Shown here piece by piece: positions 8,885-16,968 of a stretch of DNA of 64,000 nt (positions are counted from its first letter, which is position 1; each line of letters starts with the position of its first letter). A program made the position numbers and the translations under genes. Location of the stretch: contig JAZOOD010000010.1 of NCBI GenBank assembly GCA_045654805.1, positions 1-64,000 of the forward strand, read 5' to 3'. This stretch comes from CAZNKU01 sp045654805 (GTDB lineage Bacteria > Bacillota > Clostridia > Monoglobales > Firm-18). The notes under the pieces were generated by a model. That model was not told where the DNA came from, did not search any database, and was given only the letters and a program-made list of their open reading frames with translations.

Positions 8885-9103
8885 ATGGCTAAAGACGATG
8901 TTTTAGAACTTGAAGGCACAGTCCTTGAAGCACTACCTAATGCAATGTTTAAAGTTGAGCTTGAAAACGGACATCAGATTCTGGCTCATATTTCAGGAAA
9001 GTTAAGGATGCACTATATCAGAATTTTGCCGGGGGATAAGGTAACGGTTGAGATGTCAACATATGACCTTACAAAGGGTAGAATTACATGGCGTGCAAAA
9101 TAA
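8885..9103 (+). CDS. infA: translation initiation factor IF-1
   Basis: IF-1 (72 aa) is an OB-fold protein that blocks the ribosomal A site during initiation. It carries the full family pattern, MAKDDVLELEGTV to LTKGRITWRAK. I choose the ATG at 8885 rather than the in-frame ATG at 8870 because only 8885 gives the conserved N-terminus. It also sits nine bases after ggag, which the upstream ATG overlaps. Confidence 0.98.
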   Translation: MAKDDVLELEGTVLEALPNAMFKVELENGHQILAHISGKLRMHYIRILPGDKVTVEMSTYDLTKGRITWRAK

Positions 9104-9150
9104 TTACTTTAAAGTAGGCGTGAAATTCGCTATACCGGAGGTGTATTATA

Positions 9151-9264
9151 ATGAAAGTAAGACCATCAGTTAAAAAGATGTGTGAAAAATGCAAAATTAT
9201 TAAGAGAAAAGGTAAAATCATGGTAATATGCGAAAATCCAAAGCATAAGCAGAGACAAGGTTAA
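9151..9264 (+). CDS. rpmJ: 50S ribosomal protein L36, zinc-binding type
   Basis: A 37-aa ribosomal protein found by reading the sequence directly. It begins MKVRPSVKKMCEKCK and contains the zinc ligands Cys11, Cys14, Cys27 and His32. ATG at 9151 follows ggaggtg. It occupies its standard place between infA and rpsM. Confidence 0.98.
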   Translation: MKVRPSVKKMCEKCKIIKRKGKIMVICENPKHKQRQG

Positions 9265-9282
9265 TATTATCAAATAACATTT

Positions 9283-9356
9283 AATTGCGGCTGACAATGC
9301 ATAGCATGGCAGAAACATTTATCCTTGTGCAGGAGTTTGTGCCTAGCTACGCAATT
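9283..9356 (+). ncRNA. candidate structured leader RNA upstream of rpsM
   Basis: The 175-base gap between rpmJ and rpsM is much longer than the other gaps in this operon. It contains a closing stem (aattgcg at 9283-9289 with cgcaatt at 9350-9356) around two smaller hairpins (atgc-ata-gcat at 9297-9307 with an outer ctg/cag pair, and tcct-tgtgc-agga at 9322-9334). No T-run follows, so it is not a terminator. By analogy with other ribosomal operons it may bind S4, S13 or another operon product to control translation. It is not a leader class I can name. Confidence 0.5.
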
Positions 9357-9439
9357 GTAAATTGAATGCGATAATGTTACCTTAGTTTTTAATTATAAAT
9401 TCAAGCATGTTACAAATATTACGGAGGTGAATATTTCAA

Positions 9440-9808
9440 ATGGCAAGAATAGCAGGTGTTGACTTACCAAGAGAAAAACGAGTAGAAATCGGTTTGACTT
9501 ATGTATACGGTATTGGTAGAACAAGCTCAAACAAGATTTTGGAAAAAGCAGGAATTAATCCTGATACAAGAGTCAAAGATTTGACAGAAGACGAAGTTGC
9601 AAAGTTGAGAGATATCATCGATGCAGAATATACAGTTGAAGGTGACTTGCACAGAGAAGTTGCTCTTAACATTAAGCGTTTGCAGGAAATCGGCTGTTAC
9701 CGCGGTATCAGACACAGAAAAGGGCTTCCTGTACGTGGACAGAACACAAAGAATAATGCAAGAACTCGTAAGGGTCCTAAGCACACAATCGCAAACAAGA
9801 AGAAATAA
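9440..9808 (+). CDS. rpsM: 30S ribosomal protein S13
   Basis: S13 (122 aa) lies in the head of the 30S subunit and makes the B1 bridges and P-site tRNA contacts. It has the typical MARIAGVDLPREKRVEIGLTY start and the RGIRHRKGLPVRGQ motif near residue 93. ATG at 9440 follows ggaggtga. First gene of the alpha-operon part, behind a long leader. Confidence 0.99.
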   Translation: MARIAGVDLPREKRVEIGLTYVYGIGRTSSNKILEKAGINPDTRVKDLTEDEVAKLRDIIDAEYTVEGDLHREVALNIKRLQEIGCYRGIRHRKGLPVRGQNTKNNARTRKGPKHTIANKKK

Positions 9809-9851
9809 TTAGTGTTAAGCGGTTATAACTTAACGAAGGAGGGATTTTGCT

Positions 9852-10250
9852 ATGGCAAAAGTTGCCACAAGAAGAAGAACTGGTAAAAAGCGCGAACGTA
9901 AAAATATTGAAAAAGGCGCAGCACATATACGCAGTACATTTAACAATACTCTAGTAACCATTACAGACCTTGCAGGTAATGCTATTTCATGGGCAAGTGC
10001 AGGTGGTCTTGGTTTTAGAGGTTCAAAGAAAAGCACCCCATTTGCAGCTCAGATGGCTGCTGAAACTGCAGCAAAGGCAGCAATGGAACATGGTATGAAA
10101 ACAGTAGAAGTTTATGTTAAGGGACCGGGAGCAGGCCGTGAAGCTGCAATTAGAGCATTGCAGGCAACAGGTTTGGACGTTACTTTGATTAAAGATGTTA
10201 CTCCGATTCCACATAATGGTTGTCGTCCACCAAAGAGACGTCGTGTGTGA
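9852..10250 (+). CDS. rpsK: 30S ribosomal protein S11
   Basis: S11 (132 aa) is in the platform of the 30S subunit next to the mRNA exit. It has the conserved GAAHIRSTFNNTLVTITD, GFRGSKKSTPFAAQ and C-terminal DVTPIPHNGCRPPKRRRV-type ending. ATG at 9852 follows aaggaggg. Confidence 0.99.
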   Translation: MAKVATRRRTGKKRERKNIEKGAAHIRSTFNNTLVTITDLAGNAISWASAGGLGFRGSKKSTPFAAQMAAETAAKAAMEHGMKTVEVYVKGPGAGREAAIRALQATGLDVTLIKDVTPIPHNGCRPPKRRRV

Positions 10251-10278
10251 TTTTTAAAATTAGGAGGTGTAAGTAAAA

Positions 10279-10905
10279 ATGGCAAGATATACAGGAGCCG
10301 TTTGCAGATTGTGCAGACGTGAAGGTCAGAAATTATTCCTAAAAGGCGAAAGATGCTATACAGATAAATGCGGAATTCAGCGTCGTGCTTATGCTCCGGG
10401 CCAGCATGGTCAGGGCAGAAAGAAACTTTCAGGATACGGTTTGCAGTTAAGAGAAAAGCAGAAAGCTCGTCGTTACTATGGTGTTTTGGAAGGTCAGTTC
10501 CATCACTATTTTGAAATGGCTAATAAAAAAGCAGGTGTTACAGGTGAAAACTTGTTAGCAATCTTGGAAAGCAGACTTGATAACGTTGTTTATCGTCTTG
10601 GTTTCGGTACTTCAAGACCAGAAGCTAGACAGCTTGTAAGACATGGTCATTTTACAGTTAATGGTAAAAAGGTAAATATTCCTTCTTACTTGGTTAAAGT
10701 TGGCGATGTAATTGCTATCAAAGAAGAAAGCAAGAGTTCAGAAAAGATTAAGAACGTTATAGAGATTACAGCTTCAAGAGCAATACCAAAGTGGCTTGAT
10801 CTTGATAACAATACACTTACAGGTAAGGTTGTTGCTGTTGCAGAAAGAGAAGATATCGATCTTCCGTTGGAAGAACATCTTATCGTCGAATTGTACTCTA
10901 AGTAA
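10279..10905 (+). CDS. rpsD: 30S ribosomal protein S4
   Basis: S4 starts 30S assembly and helps unwind mRNA at the entry channel. The 208-aa protein has an N-terminal zinc site (Cys9, Cys12, Cys26, Cys31) and a central S4 RNA-binding domain (SRLDNVVYRLGF, RPEARQLVRHGH). ATG at 10279 follows aggaggtg. S4 represses the alpha operon in Escherichia coli, which makes it a candidate ligand for the leader before rpsM. Confidence 0.99.
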   Translation: MARYTGAVCRLCRREGQKLFLKGERCYTDKCGIQRRAYAPGQHGQGRKKLSGYGLQLREKQKARRYYGVLEGQFHHYFEMANKKAGVTGENLLAILESRLDNVVYRLGFGTSRPEARQLVRHGHFTVNGKKVNIPSYLVKVGDVIAIKEESKSSEKIKNVIEITASRAIPKWLDLDNNTLTGKVVAVAEREDIDLPLEEHLIVELYSK

Positions 10906-10916
10906 TAATCACCCTC

Positions 10917-10950
10917 GTAACACAAAGTGCTTTATGCACTTTGGTGTTAC
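10917..10950 (+). other. long hairpin between rpsD and rpoA
   Basis: Arms gtaacacaaagtgc and gcactttggtgttac pair over 14 bp, with one bulged base and a 5-base loop (tttat). No T-run follows. In this position it could be an RNA-processing or message-stabilising element that lets rpoA be expressed differently from the ribosomal genes, or a weak attenuator. Confidence 0.65.
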
Positions 10951-10995
10951 AGCAAGCAAAATATATGTAGCATATTTGGTAAGGAGGGTTTATAA

Positions 10996-11946
10996 ATGAT
11001 CGAAATAGAAAAGCCAAAAATAGAATGTGTTGAACTTAGCGAACGCGGTGATTACGGCAGATTTGAGGTAGAACCATTAGAACGTGGTTATGGTATGACA
11101 CTTGGTAACTCACTTAGAAGAATACTTTTATCATCACTTCCCGGCGTTGCTGTATCATCAATCAAAATAGACGGAATTCTTCATGAATTTTCAACCATCC
11201 CTGGAGTTAAGGAAGATGTTACTGAAATCGTTCTTAACATTAAGGATTTGAGTGCTAAGTTGTACAGTGACGGACCTAAGGTTGTTTATATTGAAGCAGA
11301 AGGTCCCGGAGAAGTATGTGCAAGACACATCAAAGCAGATGCAGATGTTGAAGTTTTGAACGGAGATTTGCATATTGCGACACTTAATAAAGATGCGAAG
11401 CTTTATATGGAAATCACTCTTAACAAAGGCAGAGGTTATGTTTCACAGGATAAAAATAAGGTTACAAATCAGGGTATAATTGGTACCATACCGGTAGACT
11501 CAATATTCTCACCGGTGCGCAAGGTGAACTATACGGTCGAAAACACTCGTGTAGGTCAGGTTACTGATTACGACAAGTTAACACTTGAAGTTTGGACTGA
11601 TGGAACTATTACACCTAACGAAGCAATTTCCTTGGGTGCAAAAATCCTTAGCGAACATCTGAACTTGTTTATCGACCTTACAGATGAGGCAAGAAATACC
11701 GAAATTATGGTCGAAAAAGAAGATTCCAAAAAGGAAAAAGTTCGTGAAATGACTATAGAGGAACTTGACCTTTCAGTACGTTCTTACAACTGCTTGAAGC
11801 GTGCAGGTATCAATACGGTTGAAGACCTTACAAACAAGACAGAAGAAGATATGATGAAGGTTAGAAACCTTGGTAGAAAATCTCTTGAAGAAGTAAGAGA
11901 AAAGCTTCACGAATTAGAGATGGACTTTAAGGCTGAAGAAGATTAA
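10996..11946 (+). CDS. rpoA: DNA-directed RNA polymerase subunit alpha
   Basis: The alpha subunit (316 aa) starts RNA polymerase assembly and contacts promoters and activators. The N-terminal dimerisation domain carries the typical GYGMTLGNSLRRILLSSLPG. The C-terminal domain (about 245-316) carries the ELDLSVRSYNCLKRAGI and RNLGRKSLEEV motifs that contact UP elements. ATG at 10996 follows aaggagg. Confidence 0.99.
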   Translation: MIEIEKPKIECVELSERGDYGRFEVEPLERGYGMTLGNSLRRILLSSLPGVAVSSIKIDGILHEFSTIPGVKEDVTEIVLNIKDLSAKLYSDGPKVVYIEAEGPGEVCARHIKADADVEVLNGDLHIATLNKDAKLYMEITLNKGRGYVSQDKNKVTNQGIIGTIPVDSIFSPVRKVNYTVENTRVGQVTDYDKLTLEVWTDGTITPNEAISLGAKILSEHLNLFIDLTDEARNTEIMVEKEDSKKEKVREMTIEELDLSVRSYNCLKRAGINTVEDLTNKTEEDMMKVRNLGRKSLEEVREKLHELEMDFKAEED

Positions 11947-11971
11947 TTTTAGATAGGAGGCGGCAACTACA

Positions 11972-12313
11972 ATGGCAGTTCAGAGAAAATTAGGCAGACC
12001 AACTGACCAGCGTATTGCAATGCTAAGAAATCTTACAACATCTTTGCTTGAAAACGGTAAAATTGAAACAACTGTTACTCGTGCAAAGGAAGTAAGAAGC
12101 ACAGCAGAGAAAATGATTACGCTTGGTAAGACAAATACATTACACACTCGCAGACAGGCTATGAGCTATATTACTAAGGAAGATGTAGTTAAAAAATTGT
12201 TTGATGAAATCGCTCCAAAGTATGCTGATAGAAATGGTGGTTATACAAGAATCATCAAAATTGGCCCTCGTCGTGGTGATGCTGCAGAAATGTGTATTAT
12301 TGAATTGGTTTAA
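11972..12313 (+). CDS. rplQ: 50S ribosomal protein L17
   Basis: L17 (113 aa) lies near the exit tunnel. It has the family start with KLGRPTDQRIAMLRNLTTSL and a C-terminal IIKIGPRRGDAAEMCIIELV-like ending. ATG at 11972 follows taggaggcgg. It closes the superoperon and is followed by a strong terminator. Confidence 0.99.
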   Translation: MAVQRKLGRPTDQRIAMLRNLTTSLLENGKIETTVTRAKEVRSTAEKMITLGKTNTLHTRRQAMSYITKEDVVKKLFDEIAPKYADRNGGYTRIIKIGPRRGDAAEMCIIELV

Positions 12314-12323
12314 TACATTAAAT

Positions 12324-12352
12324 AAAGACCGACTTTTACAGTCGGTCTTTTT
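12324..12352 (+). terminator. intrinsic terminator of the ribosomal superoperon
   Basis: A 10-bp perfect stem (aaagaccgac / gtcggtcttt) with a 7-base loop, followed by a short T-run. It lies 10 bases after the rplQ stop codon. Confidence 0.95.
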
Positions 12353-12384
12353 ACGTTAAAAGTTATATAAAAAAACAAATAGCG

Positions 12385-12595
12385 TTATTCATCCTCTTTA
12401 AATACTAAGACATCTTCAACTTTCCAATACAGGATTGTAAACAAGTCATTTAGTGTTATGAGACTTATTGGCTTATTGTGCTTTAACCTATCAATTAAAC
12501 TACAACTTATTCCATATCGCATTATAGGTTTATATGTGGAAATATTTTGTTTTTTTTCAATGTTTTGTAAAAGGGTTCGTAGTTATGGAAGCCAT
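12385..12595 (-). pseudogene. decayed small HTH (Cro/CI-type) regulator
   Basis: Read on the minus strand, three frames together spell a small helix-turn-helix protein of about 70 aa. An ATG frame gives MASITTNPF, the next gives YKTLKK, and the third gives ISTYKPIMRYGISCSLIDRL, then KHNKPISLITLNDLF and a tail ending KVEDVLVFKEDE. This is the pattern of the short Cro/CI-type family common in Clostridia. Two single-base losses, one in a T-run and one in a run of eight A, break it. No good Shine-Dalgarno site is visible. Either it is a pseudogene or both losses are homopolymer sequencing errors. A plus-strand frame over 12458-12694 overlaps it; see the rejected list. Confidence 0.7.
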
Positions 12596-12773
12596 ATTAT
12601 AGTTAAAGTATTTAATGGGAACGAATTGAATTTTAGTACAATTATATTTAACCCTGTAGGCGAGCTTTTAGGATATTTGATAGATATTGATTAAATGTAT
12701 TAAATAATTGGACCGCTTGCTTTGCAAGCTGTTTTTATTATTACAAAATTATAAGATTTTATTGTAATTAATA
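12596..12773. other. AT-rich gap with a short hairpin, no clear gene
   Basis: This stretch carries the 3' part of a plus-strand frame whose end (SHIIVKVFNGNELNFSTIIF) looks somewhat protein-like but has no credible start. It may be another remnant. A 6-bp hairpin (gcttgc-ttt-gcaagc, 12715-12729) followed by tgttttt resembles a weak plus-strand terminator. Confidence 0.4.
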
Positions 12774-12802
12774 TTGACATTTAATATATTTTTTGATAAT
12801 AT
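12774..12802 (+). promoter_or_regulatory. sigma-A promoter of tRNA-Pro
   Basis: A perfect -35 box TTGACA (12774-12779), a 17-base spacer and a -10 box TAATAT (12797-12802) lie just before the tRNA gene. Confidence 0.85.
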
Positions 12803-12819
12803 ATTATGGTAGTAAATTT

Positions 12820-12896
12820 CTGGGTGTAGCTCAGTTTGGTAGAGTACTTGAATGGGGTTCAAGGGGCCGCTGGTTCAAGTCCAGTCACTCAGACCA
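12820..12896 (+). tRNA. tRNA-Pro (anticodon GGG)
   Basis: A full cloverleaf can be drawn. The acceptor stem is ctgggtg/cactcag with one G-T pair, and the D stem is GCTC/GAGT. The anticodon stem CTTGA/TCAAG carries the loop ATGGGGT, giving anticodon GGG. The T arm has loop TTCAAGT, and the 3' ACCA is encoded. The gene stands alone between its own promoter and terminator. Confidence 0.95.
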
Positions 12897-12936
12897 AAAT
12901 CGACAAGATTAACAAAATCTTGTCGATTTTGTTTAT
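12897..12936 (+). terminator. terminator after tRNA-Pro
   Basis: An AT-rich stem of about 14 bp (aaatcgacaagat / atcttgtcgattt) with a short loop, followed by tttgttt, starts directly after the CCA end of the tRNA. Confidence 0.85.
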
Positions 12937-13022
12937 TATACGCTTAGTATCTAAAAAATCAGATATCTCGAATATTGGTCGATTATACGCCTGCTTAATC
13001 AGCGGGTATTTTTCTATAAATA

Positions 13023-13051
13023 TTGCTAATTTTATTTATTTATAGTATAAT
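13023..13051 (+). promoter_or_regulatory. promoter of the metF-metH operon
   Basis: TTGCTA (13023-13028), a 17-base spacer and a perfect TATAAT (13046-13051) precede metF by about 30 bases. No SAM or cobalamin riboswitch fits in the short gap before metF. Confidence 0.75.
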
Positions 13052-13082
13052 AGAAATGATATTAATGTAAGAAGGTATTAAA

Positions 13083-13943
13083 ATGAAATTAACGGAAATT
13101 ATAAAAGGGAAAAAACCAAGTTTGTCTTTTGAGGTTTTCCCCCCGAAGACAAGTGACACTTTCGATAGCGTAAAAATGGCTACGGAGGAAATTGCAAAGC
13201 TTAAACCAAGCTATATGAGCGTAACTTATGGTGCAGGTGGAGGAACATCGGATTACACCGCCCTTATTGCTAAAAATCTTTCCGACCACGGGGTTACATC
13301 ACTGGCACATCTTAGTTGTATTTCATCTACAAAGGATTTGGTAAATAGTCAGCTTGAAAAGTTGAAATCTATGGGTATTGAGAACATATTGGCTTTGCGT
13401 GGAGATATTCCTCAAGGGATGAGTATGGACCATCTTGATTACCACTATGCGTCAGAGCTTACTGCAGAAATTCGTGATTTCGGCGGTTTTTGTATAGGAG
13501 GTGCTTGTTATCCTGAGGGACATCCCGAAAGTAAAAACAGTGCTGAGGATATTGAAAGCCTTAGGATAAAGGTGGAATGCGGATGCGAATTCTTGACCAC
13601 ACAGATGTTCTTTGATAACAATATTTTATATAACTTTATGTACAGACTTTTGCGTGCCGGAGTTGATGTTCCGGTTGTTGCGGGAATAATGCCTGTCACA
13701 AATGCAAAGCAGATTAAGAGAATATGTTCAATTTCCGGTAATGCGTTGCCCCAGCGTTTTCTTCGCATTGTAGACAGATACGGGGACAAGCCGGAGGCTA
13801 TGAAACAGGCGGGGATTGCCTATGCAACGGACCAGATTATAGACCTGTTTGCCAACGGAATAAATGCGGTACATATTTATTCTATGAACAAGCCTGATGT
13901 TGCGGCTCAGATAAAAAATAATATTTCGGAAATAATAAAATGA
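13083..13943 (+). CDS. metF: methylenetetrahydrofolate reductase
   Basis: Reduces 5,10-methylene-THF to 5-methyl-THF, the methyl donor for MetH. The 286-aa protein is a TIM barrel with an early glutamate in SFEVFPPKT, the VTYGAGGGTSDYT stretch, and the HLSCIS and ALRGD motifs typical of the flavin-binding family. ATG at 13083 follows aagaaggt. It overlaps the next gene by 4 bases (ATGA), so the three methionine genes form one operon. Confidence 0.97.
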   Translation: MKLTEIIKGKKPSLSFEVFPPKTSDTFDSVKMATEEIAKLKPSYMSVTYGAGGGTSDYTALIAKNLSDHGVTSLAHLSCISSTKDLVNSQLEKLKSMGIENILALRGDIPQGMSMDHLDYHYASELTAEIRDFGGFCIGGACYPEGHPESKNSAEDIESLRIKVECGCEFLTTQMFFDNNILYNFMYRLLRAGVDVPVVAGIMPVTNAKQIKRICSISGNALPQRFLRIVDRYGDKPEAMKQAGIAYATDQIIDLFANGINAVHIYSMNKPDVAAQIKNNISEIIK

Positions 13944-14545
13944 AAAAATATGATGTGATTTATGGTACAGTATCTGCGGAGAAAATAGAGATAAATAAAA
14001 GTGAACTAGCACAAAGGCTCAAAATTGACCGCAGCTTTGAGCATTCCGTAATAGATTTATGTATAGAGGAATTTAATAGTGTTGTTGACTATAGATACTC
14101 GTATGTATGTGTTCCTGTGGATTTTGTTGGTGAAAACACCTGTAGCCTTGGCTTTGGCAATATAGTCAGCAAAAATCTGTGTGATAATTTAAAGGGATGT
14201 AAAACAGCCATAATTTTTGCAATAACTACCGGTATAGGAGTCGACAGATTGCTGAATAAACTGTCAATAGTCTCTCAGGCAAAGTATTTTATAACTGACG
14301 GCATAGCTTCGGCGGCAGCGGAATCCTTTTGCGATTATATAGATAATTTGCTTCGCAAGGGAAACAAAGGCTCCCACCGTTTCAGTCCCGGTTACGGAGA
14401 TTTGTCTCTGAAAATACAACCTGACATTCTTGATATGCTTAATGCGTATAAAAACCTTGGTATAACCTTAAATAAATCGCTTTTAATGACGCCTGTAAAA
14501 TCCATAACTGCTATAATGGGGGTTTGTGATGAAATCAATAGTTGA
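13940..14545 (+). CDS. methionine synthase reactivation (activation-domain) protein
   Basis: A 201-aa protein resembling the C-terminal activation domain of large MetH enzymes, which binds S-adenosylmethionine and helps restore oxidised cobalamin. The clearest motif is HRFSPGYGDLSL, matching the RxxxGY SAM-binding signature. Its position directly before a metH that lacks this domain supports a stand-alone reactivation partner. It overlaps metF by 4 bases and metH by 17. Confidence 0.85.
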   Translation: MKKYDVIYGTVSAEKIEINKSELAQRLKIDRSFEHSVIDLCIEEFNSVVDYRYSYVCVPVDFVGENTCSLGFGNIVSKNLCDNLKGCKTAIIFAITTGIGVDRLLNKLSIVSQAKYFITDGIASAAAESFCDYIDNLLRKGNKGSHRFSPGYGDLSLKIQPDILDMLNAYKNLGITLNKSLLMTPVKSITAIMGVCDEINS

Positions 14546-16886
14546 ATTAATTAATGAAAAGAGAATATATTTTGATGGCGGTACAGGGACTTATTTGCAA
14601 TCACGAGGGTTAACTGCTGGTACACCCCCGGAAATATGGAATATTGAATGTCCTGATAAGATTATAGAAATGCATAAGGCTTATCTTGATGCAGGGTGTA
14701 ATGTAGTTACTACTAACACATTTGGTATTAACAGGGATAAATATGATAATTATGATGAACTTATAACTGCAGCTATTGGCTGTGCAAAAAAAGCCGTTGC
14801 TGATAAAAAAGATACATTTATAGCTTTTGATATAGGTCCCACAGGTAGGCTGTTACAACCTCTTGGAGACCTTGCATTTGATGATGCAGTAGAGCTTTTT
14901 GCGACAAGTATAAGGGTAGCGGCAAAATGCGGAGTGGACCTTATAATTATCGAAACAATGAACGATAGTTATGAAACTAAAGCCGCCGTACTTGCTGCAA
15001 AGGAAAACAGTGATTTGCCTGTTTTTGTAACTAATGTGTATGATGAATCAGGTAAGCTTATGACGGGTGCAAGCCCTGAGGCTATGATTGCAATGCTTGA
15101 GGGATTGGGTGTTGATGCACTTGGGCTTAACTGTTCTGTGGGGCCTGATAAAATGATTGAAATTATAGATCGTTTTATTGATAACGCATCAGTACCTGTA
15201 ATTGCCAATCCAAATGCAGGGTTGCCTGTGGTAGTGGATGGTAAGACCACATATAACATAGACGCCGACCAATTTGCAGATCATATGCAAAAACTTGCAA
15301 AAAAAGGTGTCCATATTTTGGGAGGGTGTTGTGGTACCACTCCGGAATATATGAAAAAAACTGTTGAAAAAACAGAGGAAATAGACTATAAAGTACCAAC
15401 ATTTAAGAACCATACTGTGGTGTCTTCATATACACAGGCAGTTTTTATTGGTTCAAAGCCCGTTTTGATTGGTGAAAGAATTAACCCTACAGGAAAGAAA
15501 AAGTTAAAGGAAGCTTTAAAAACAGAGGATTTAAACTATATTTTGAATGAAGGTATAACTCAGGCGGAAAAGGGAGTTCATATTCTTGATGTAAACGTTG
15601 GATTGCCGGAAATTGATGAGGCCAGGATGATGAAAAGGGTTGTAACTGCCTTGCAAGCTGTTACAGATTTGCCTTTGCAGATTGATACTTCTGACCCAAA
15701 TGTCCTTGCAGATGCAATGCGTTATTATAATGGTAAACCTCTTGTGAATTCCGTTAATGGTGAAGATGAAAGTATGGATGCGGTATTTCCATTAGTTAAA
15801 AAATATGGTGGTGCCGTTATTGCACTTGCTATGGACAAAAAAGGGATACCCCAAACTGCGGTAGGCAGAGTTGCCATTGCCCAAAGGATTATTGACAAAG
15901 CAAAGGAATACGGCATAGATAAAAAGGATATTATAGTAGATCCCCTTGCACTTACCGTTTCTTCCGAACCTAAGGGTGCAATTGTTACTCTACAGGCTGT
16001 AAAAATGCTTAGTGAAATGGGAATAAAAACAAGCCTTGGGGTATCTAATATTTCCTTTGGATTGCCAAAACGCGATATTATAAATTCTACATTCTTTGCA
16101 AACGCGTTGGAGAACGGGCTGAGTTGTGCAATTATGAATCCATTCTCAGAGGGCATGATGAATACCTACTATTCGTTTAATGCACTTCATAATTTGGATA
16201 CTGCCTGCAGTGAGTATATTAAGTATGTGGATAGTATTGAAGATGTGAAATTATCAGTTGCTCCAACGGATACAAGCCTTAAATCATCTATAATAAAGGG
16301 TATGTCGGATATGGCATCAAAGGGGGCAAGGGAGCTTTTATCGGTGGAAGCCCCCCTTGATATAATAAATAATTATATTATACCTGCACTTAATGAAATA
16401 GGAATAGCTTTTGAGCAAAAAAAGGCTTATCTGCCACAGCTTTTGATGAGTGCGGAGGCGGCAACAGCGGCATTTGATGAGGTAAAAAATGTACTTCCTG
16501 TTACAAAAGCGGAAAATGACCGTAAGATTATACTTGCTACTGTTAAGGGAGATATACACGATATCGGAAAGAATATTGTCAAGGTATTGCTTGAAAGTTA
16601 TGGTTTTTATGTAATAGACCTTGGTAAGGATGTAGAGCCCAAGGCTGTGTGCGAAAGTGCTTTAGAAAACAACTGCAAGCTTGTGGGTTTAAGTGCACTT
16701 ATGACTACCACTGTTCCCGCTATGGAGGAAACTATAAGACAATTACACAATTTAAACAAGGAGATTACCGTAGTTGTGGGCGGTGCGGTTTTGACTAGCG
16801 AATATGCTCAAATGATAAATGCTGATTTTTACGGACCGGACGCAATGGACACTGTAAGATTTGCGGAAAAATATTATAATAAGTGA
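14529..16886 (+). CDS. metH: cobalamin-dependent methionine synthase, without activation domain
   Basis: Transfers a methyl group from 5-methyl-THF through cobalamin to homocysteine. The protein is about 785 aa. The homocysteine domain (about 1-290) has zinc cysteines in GLNCSVG and GGCCGTT. The pterin domain (from about 305) has IGERINPTG. The cobalamin cap and binding domain (about 570-785) has the DxHxxG motif DIHDIGKNIV. The usual 330-aa C-terminal activation domain is absent and encoded by the preceding gene. ATG at 14529 is preferred over GTG at 14526 for its distance to ggggg. Confidence 0.97.
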   Translation: MKSIVELINEKRIYFDGGTGTYLQSRGLTAGTPPEIWNIECPDKIIEMHKAYLDAGCNVVTTNTFGINRDKYDNYDELITAAIGCAKKAVADKKDTFIAFDIGPTGRLLQPLGDLAFDDAVELFATSIRVAAKCGVDLIIIETMNDSYETKAAVLAAKENSDLPVFVTNVYDESGKLMTGASPEAMIAMLEGLGVDALGLNCSVGPDKMIEIIDRFIDNASVPVIANPNAGLPVVVDGKTTYNIDADQFADHMQKLAKKGVHILGGCCGTTPEYMKKTVEKTEEIDYKVPTFKNHTVVSSYTQAVFIGSKPVLIGERINPTGKKKLKEALKTEDLNYILNEGITQAEKGVHILDVNVGLPEIDEARMMKRVVTALQAVTDLPLQIDTSDPNVLADAMRYYNGKPLVNSVNGEDESMDAVFPLVKKYGGAVIALAMDKKGIPQTAVGRVAIAQRIIDKAKEYGIDKKDIIVDPLALTVSSEPKGAIVTLQAVKMLSEMGIKTSLGVSNISFGLPKRDIINSTFFANALENGLSCAIMNPFSEGMMNTYYSFNALHNLDTACSEYIKYVDSIEDVKLSVAPTDTSLKSSIIKGMSDMASKGARELLSVEAPLDIINNYIIPALNEIGIAFEQKKAYLPQLLMSAEAATAAFDEVKNVLPVTKAENDRKIILATVKGDIHDIGKNIVKVLLESYGFYVIDLGKDVEPKAVCESALENNCKLVGLSALMTTTVPAMEETIRQLHNLNKEITVVVGGAVLTSEYAQMINADFYGPDAMDTVRFAEKYYNK

Positions 16887-16908
16887 TAATAAAAAGGAGA
16901 AACGAAAT

Positions 16909-16951
16909 TGAACTGCACCATTTTGTGCAGACAACACAAAAAAGGATACCC
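16909..16951 (+). repeat. left terminal inverted repeat of the IS
   Basis: Starts TGAACTGCACC and matches the inward-read right end in its TGAAC, CCA, ACAA and AAAAA-GGA blocks. It marks the boundary of the element 22 bases after the metH stop codon. Confidence 0.85.
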
Positions 16952-16968
16952 ATGGCAAAATATTTACT

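Noticed and set aside
12458..12694. 78-codon plus-strand frame
   Set aside because: It is mainly antisense to the recognisable HTH remnant, has no Shine-Dalgarno site, and only its last third looks protein-like.
12836..13045. 69-codon frame starting inside the tRNA
   Set aside because: It runs through the tRNA and its terminator, so it is chance.
12937..13082. SAM or cobalamin riboswitch before metF
   Set aside because: The gap has a promoter only about 30 bases before the gene and no box sequences of either riboswitch.
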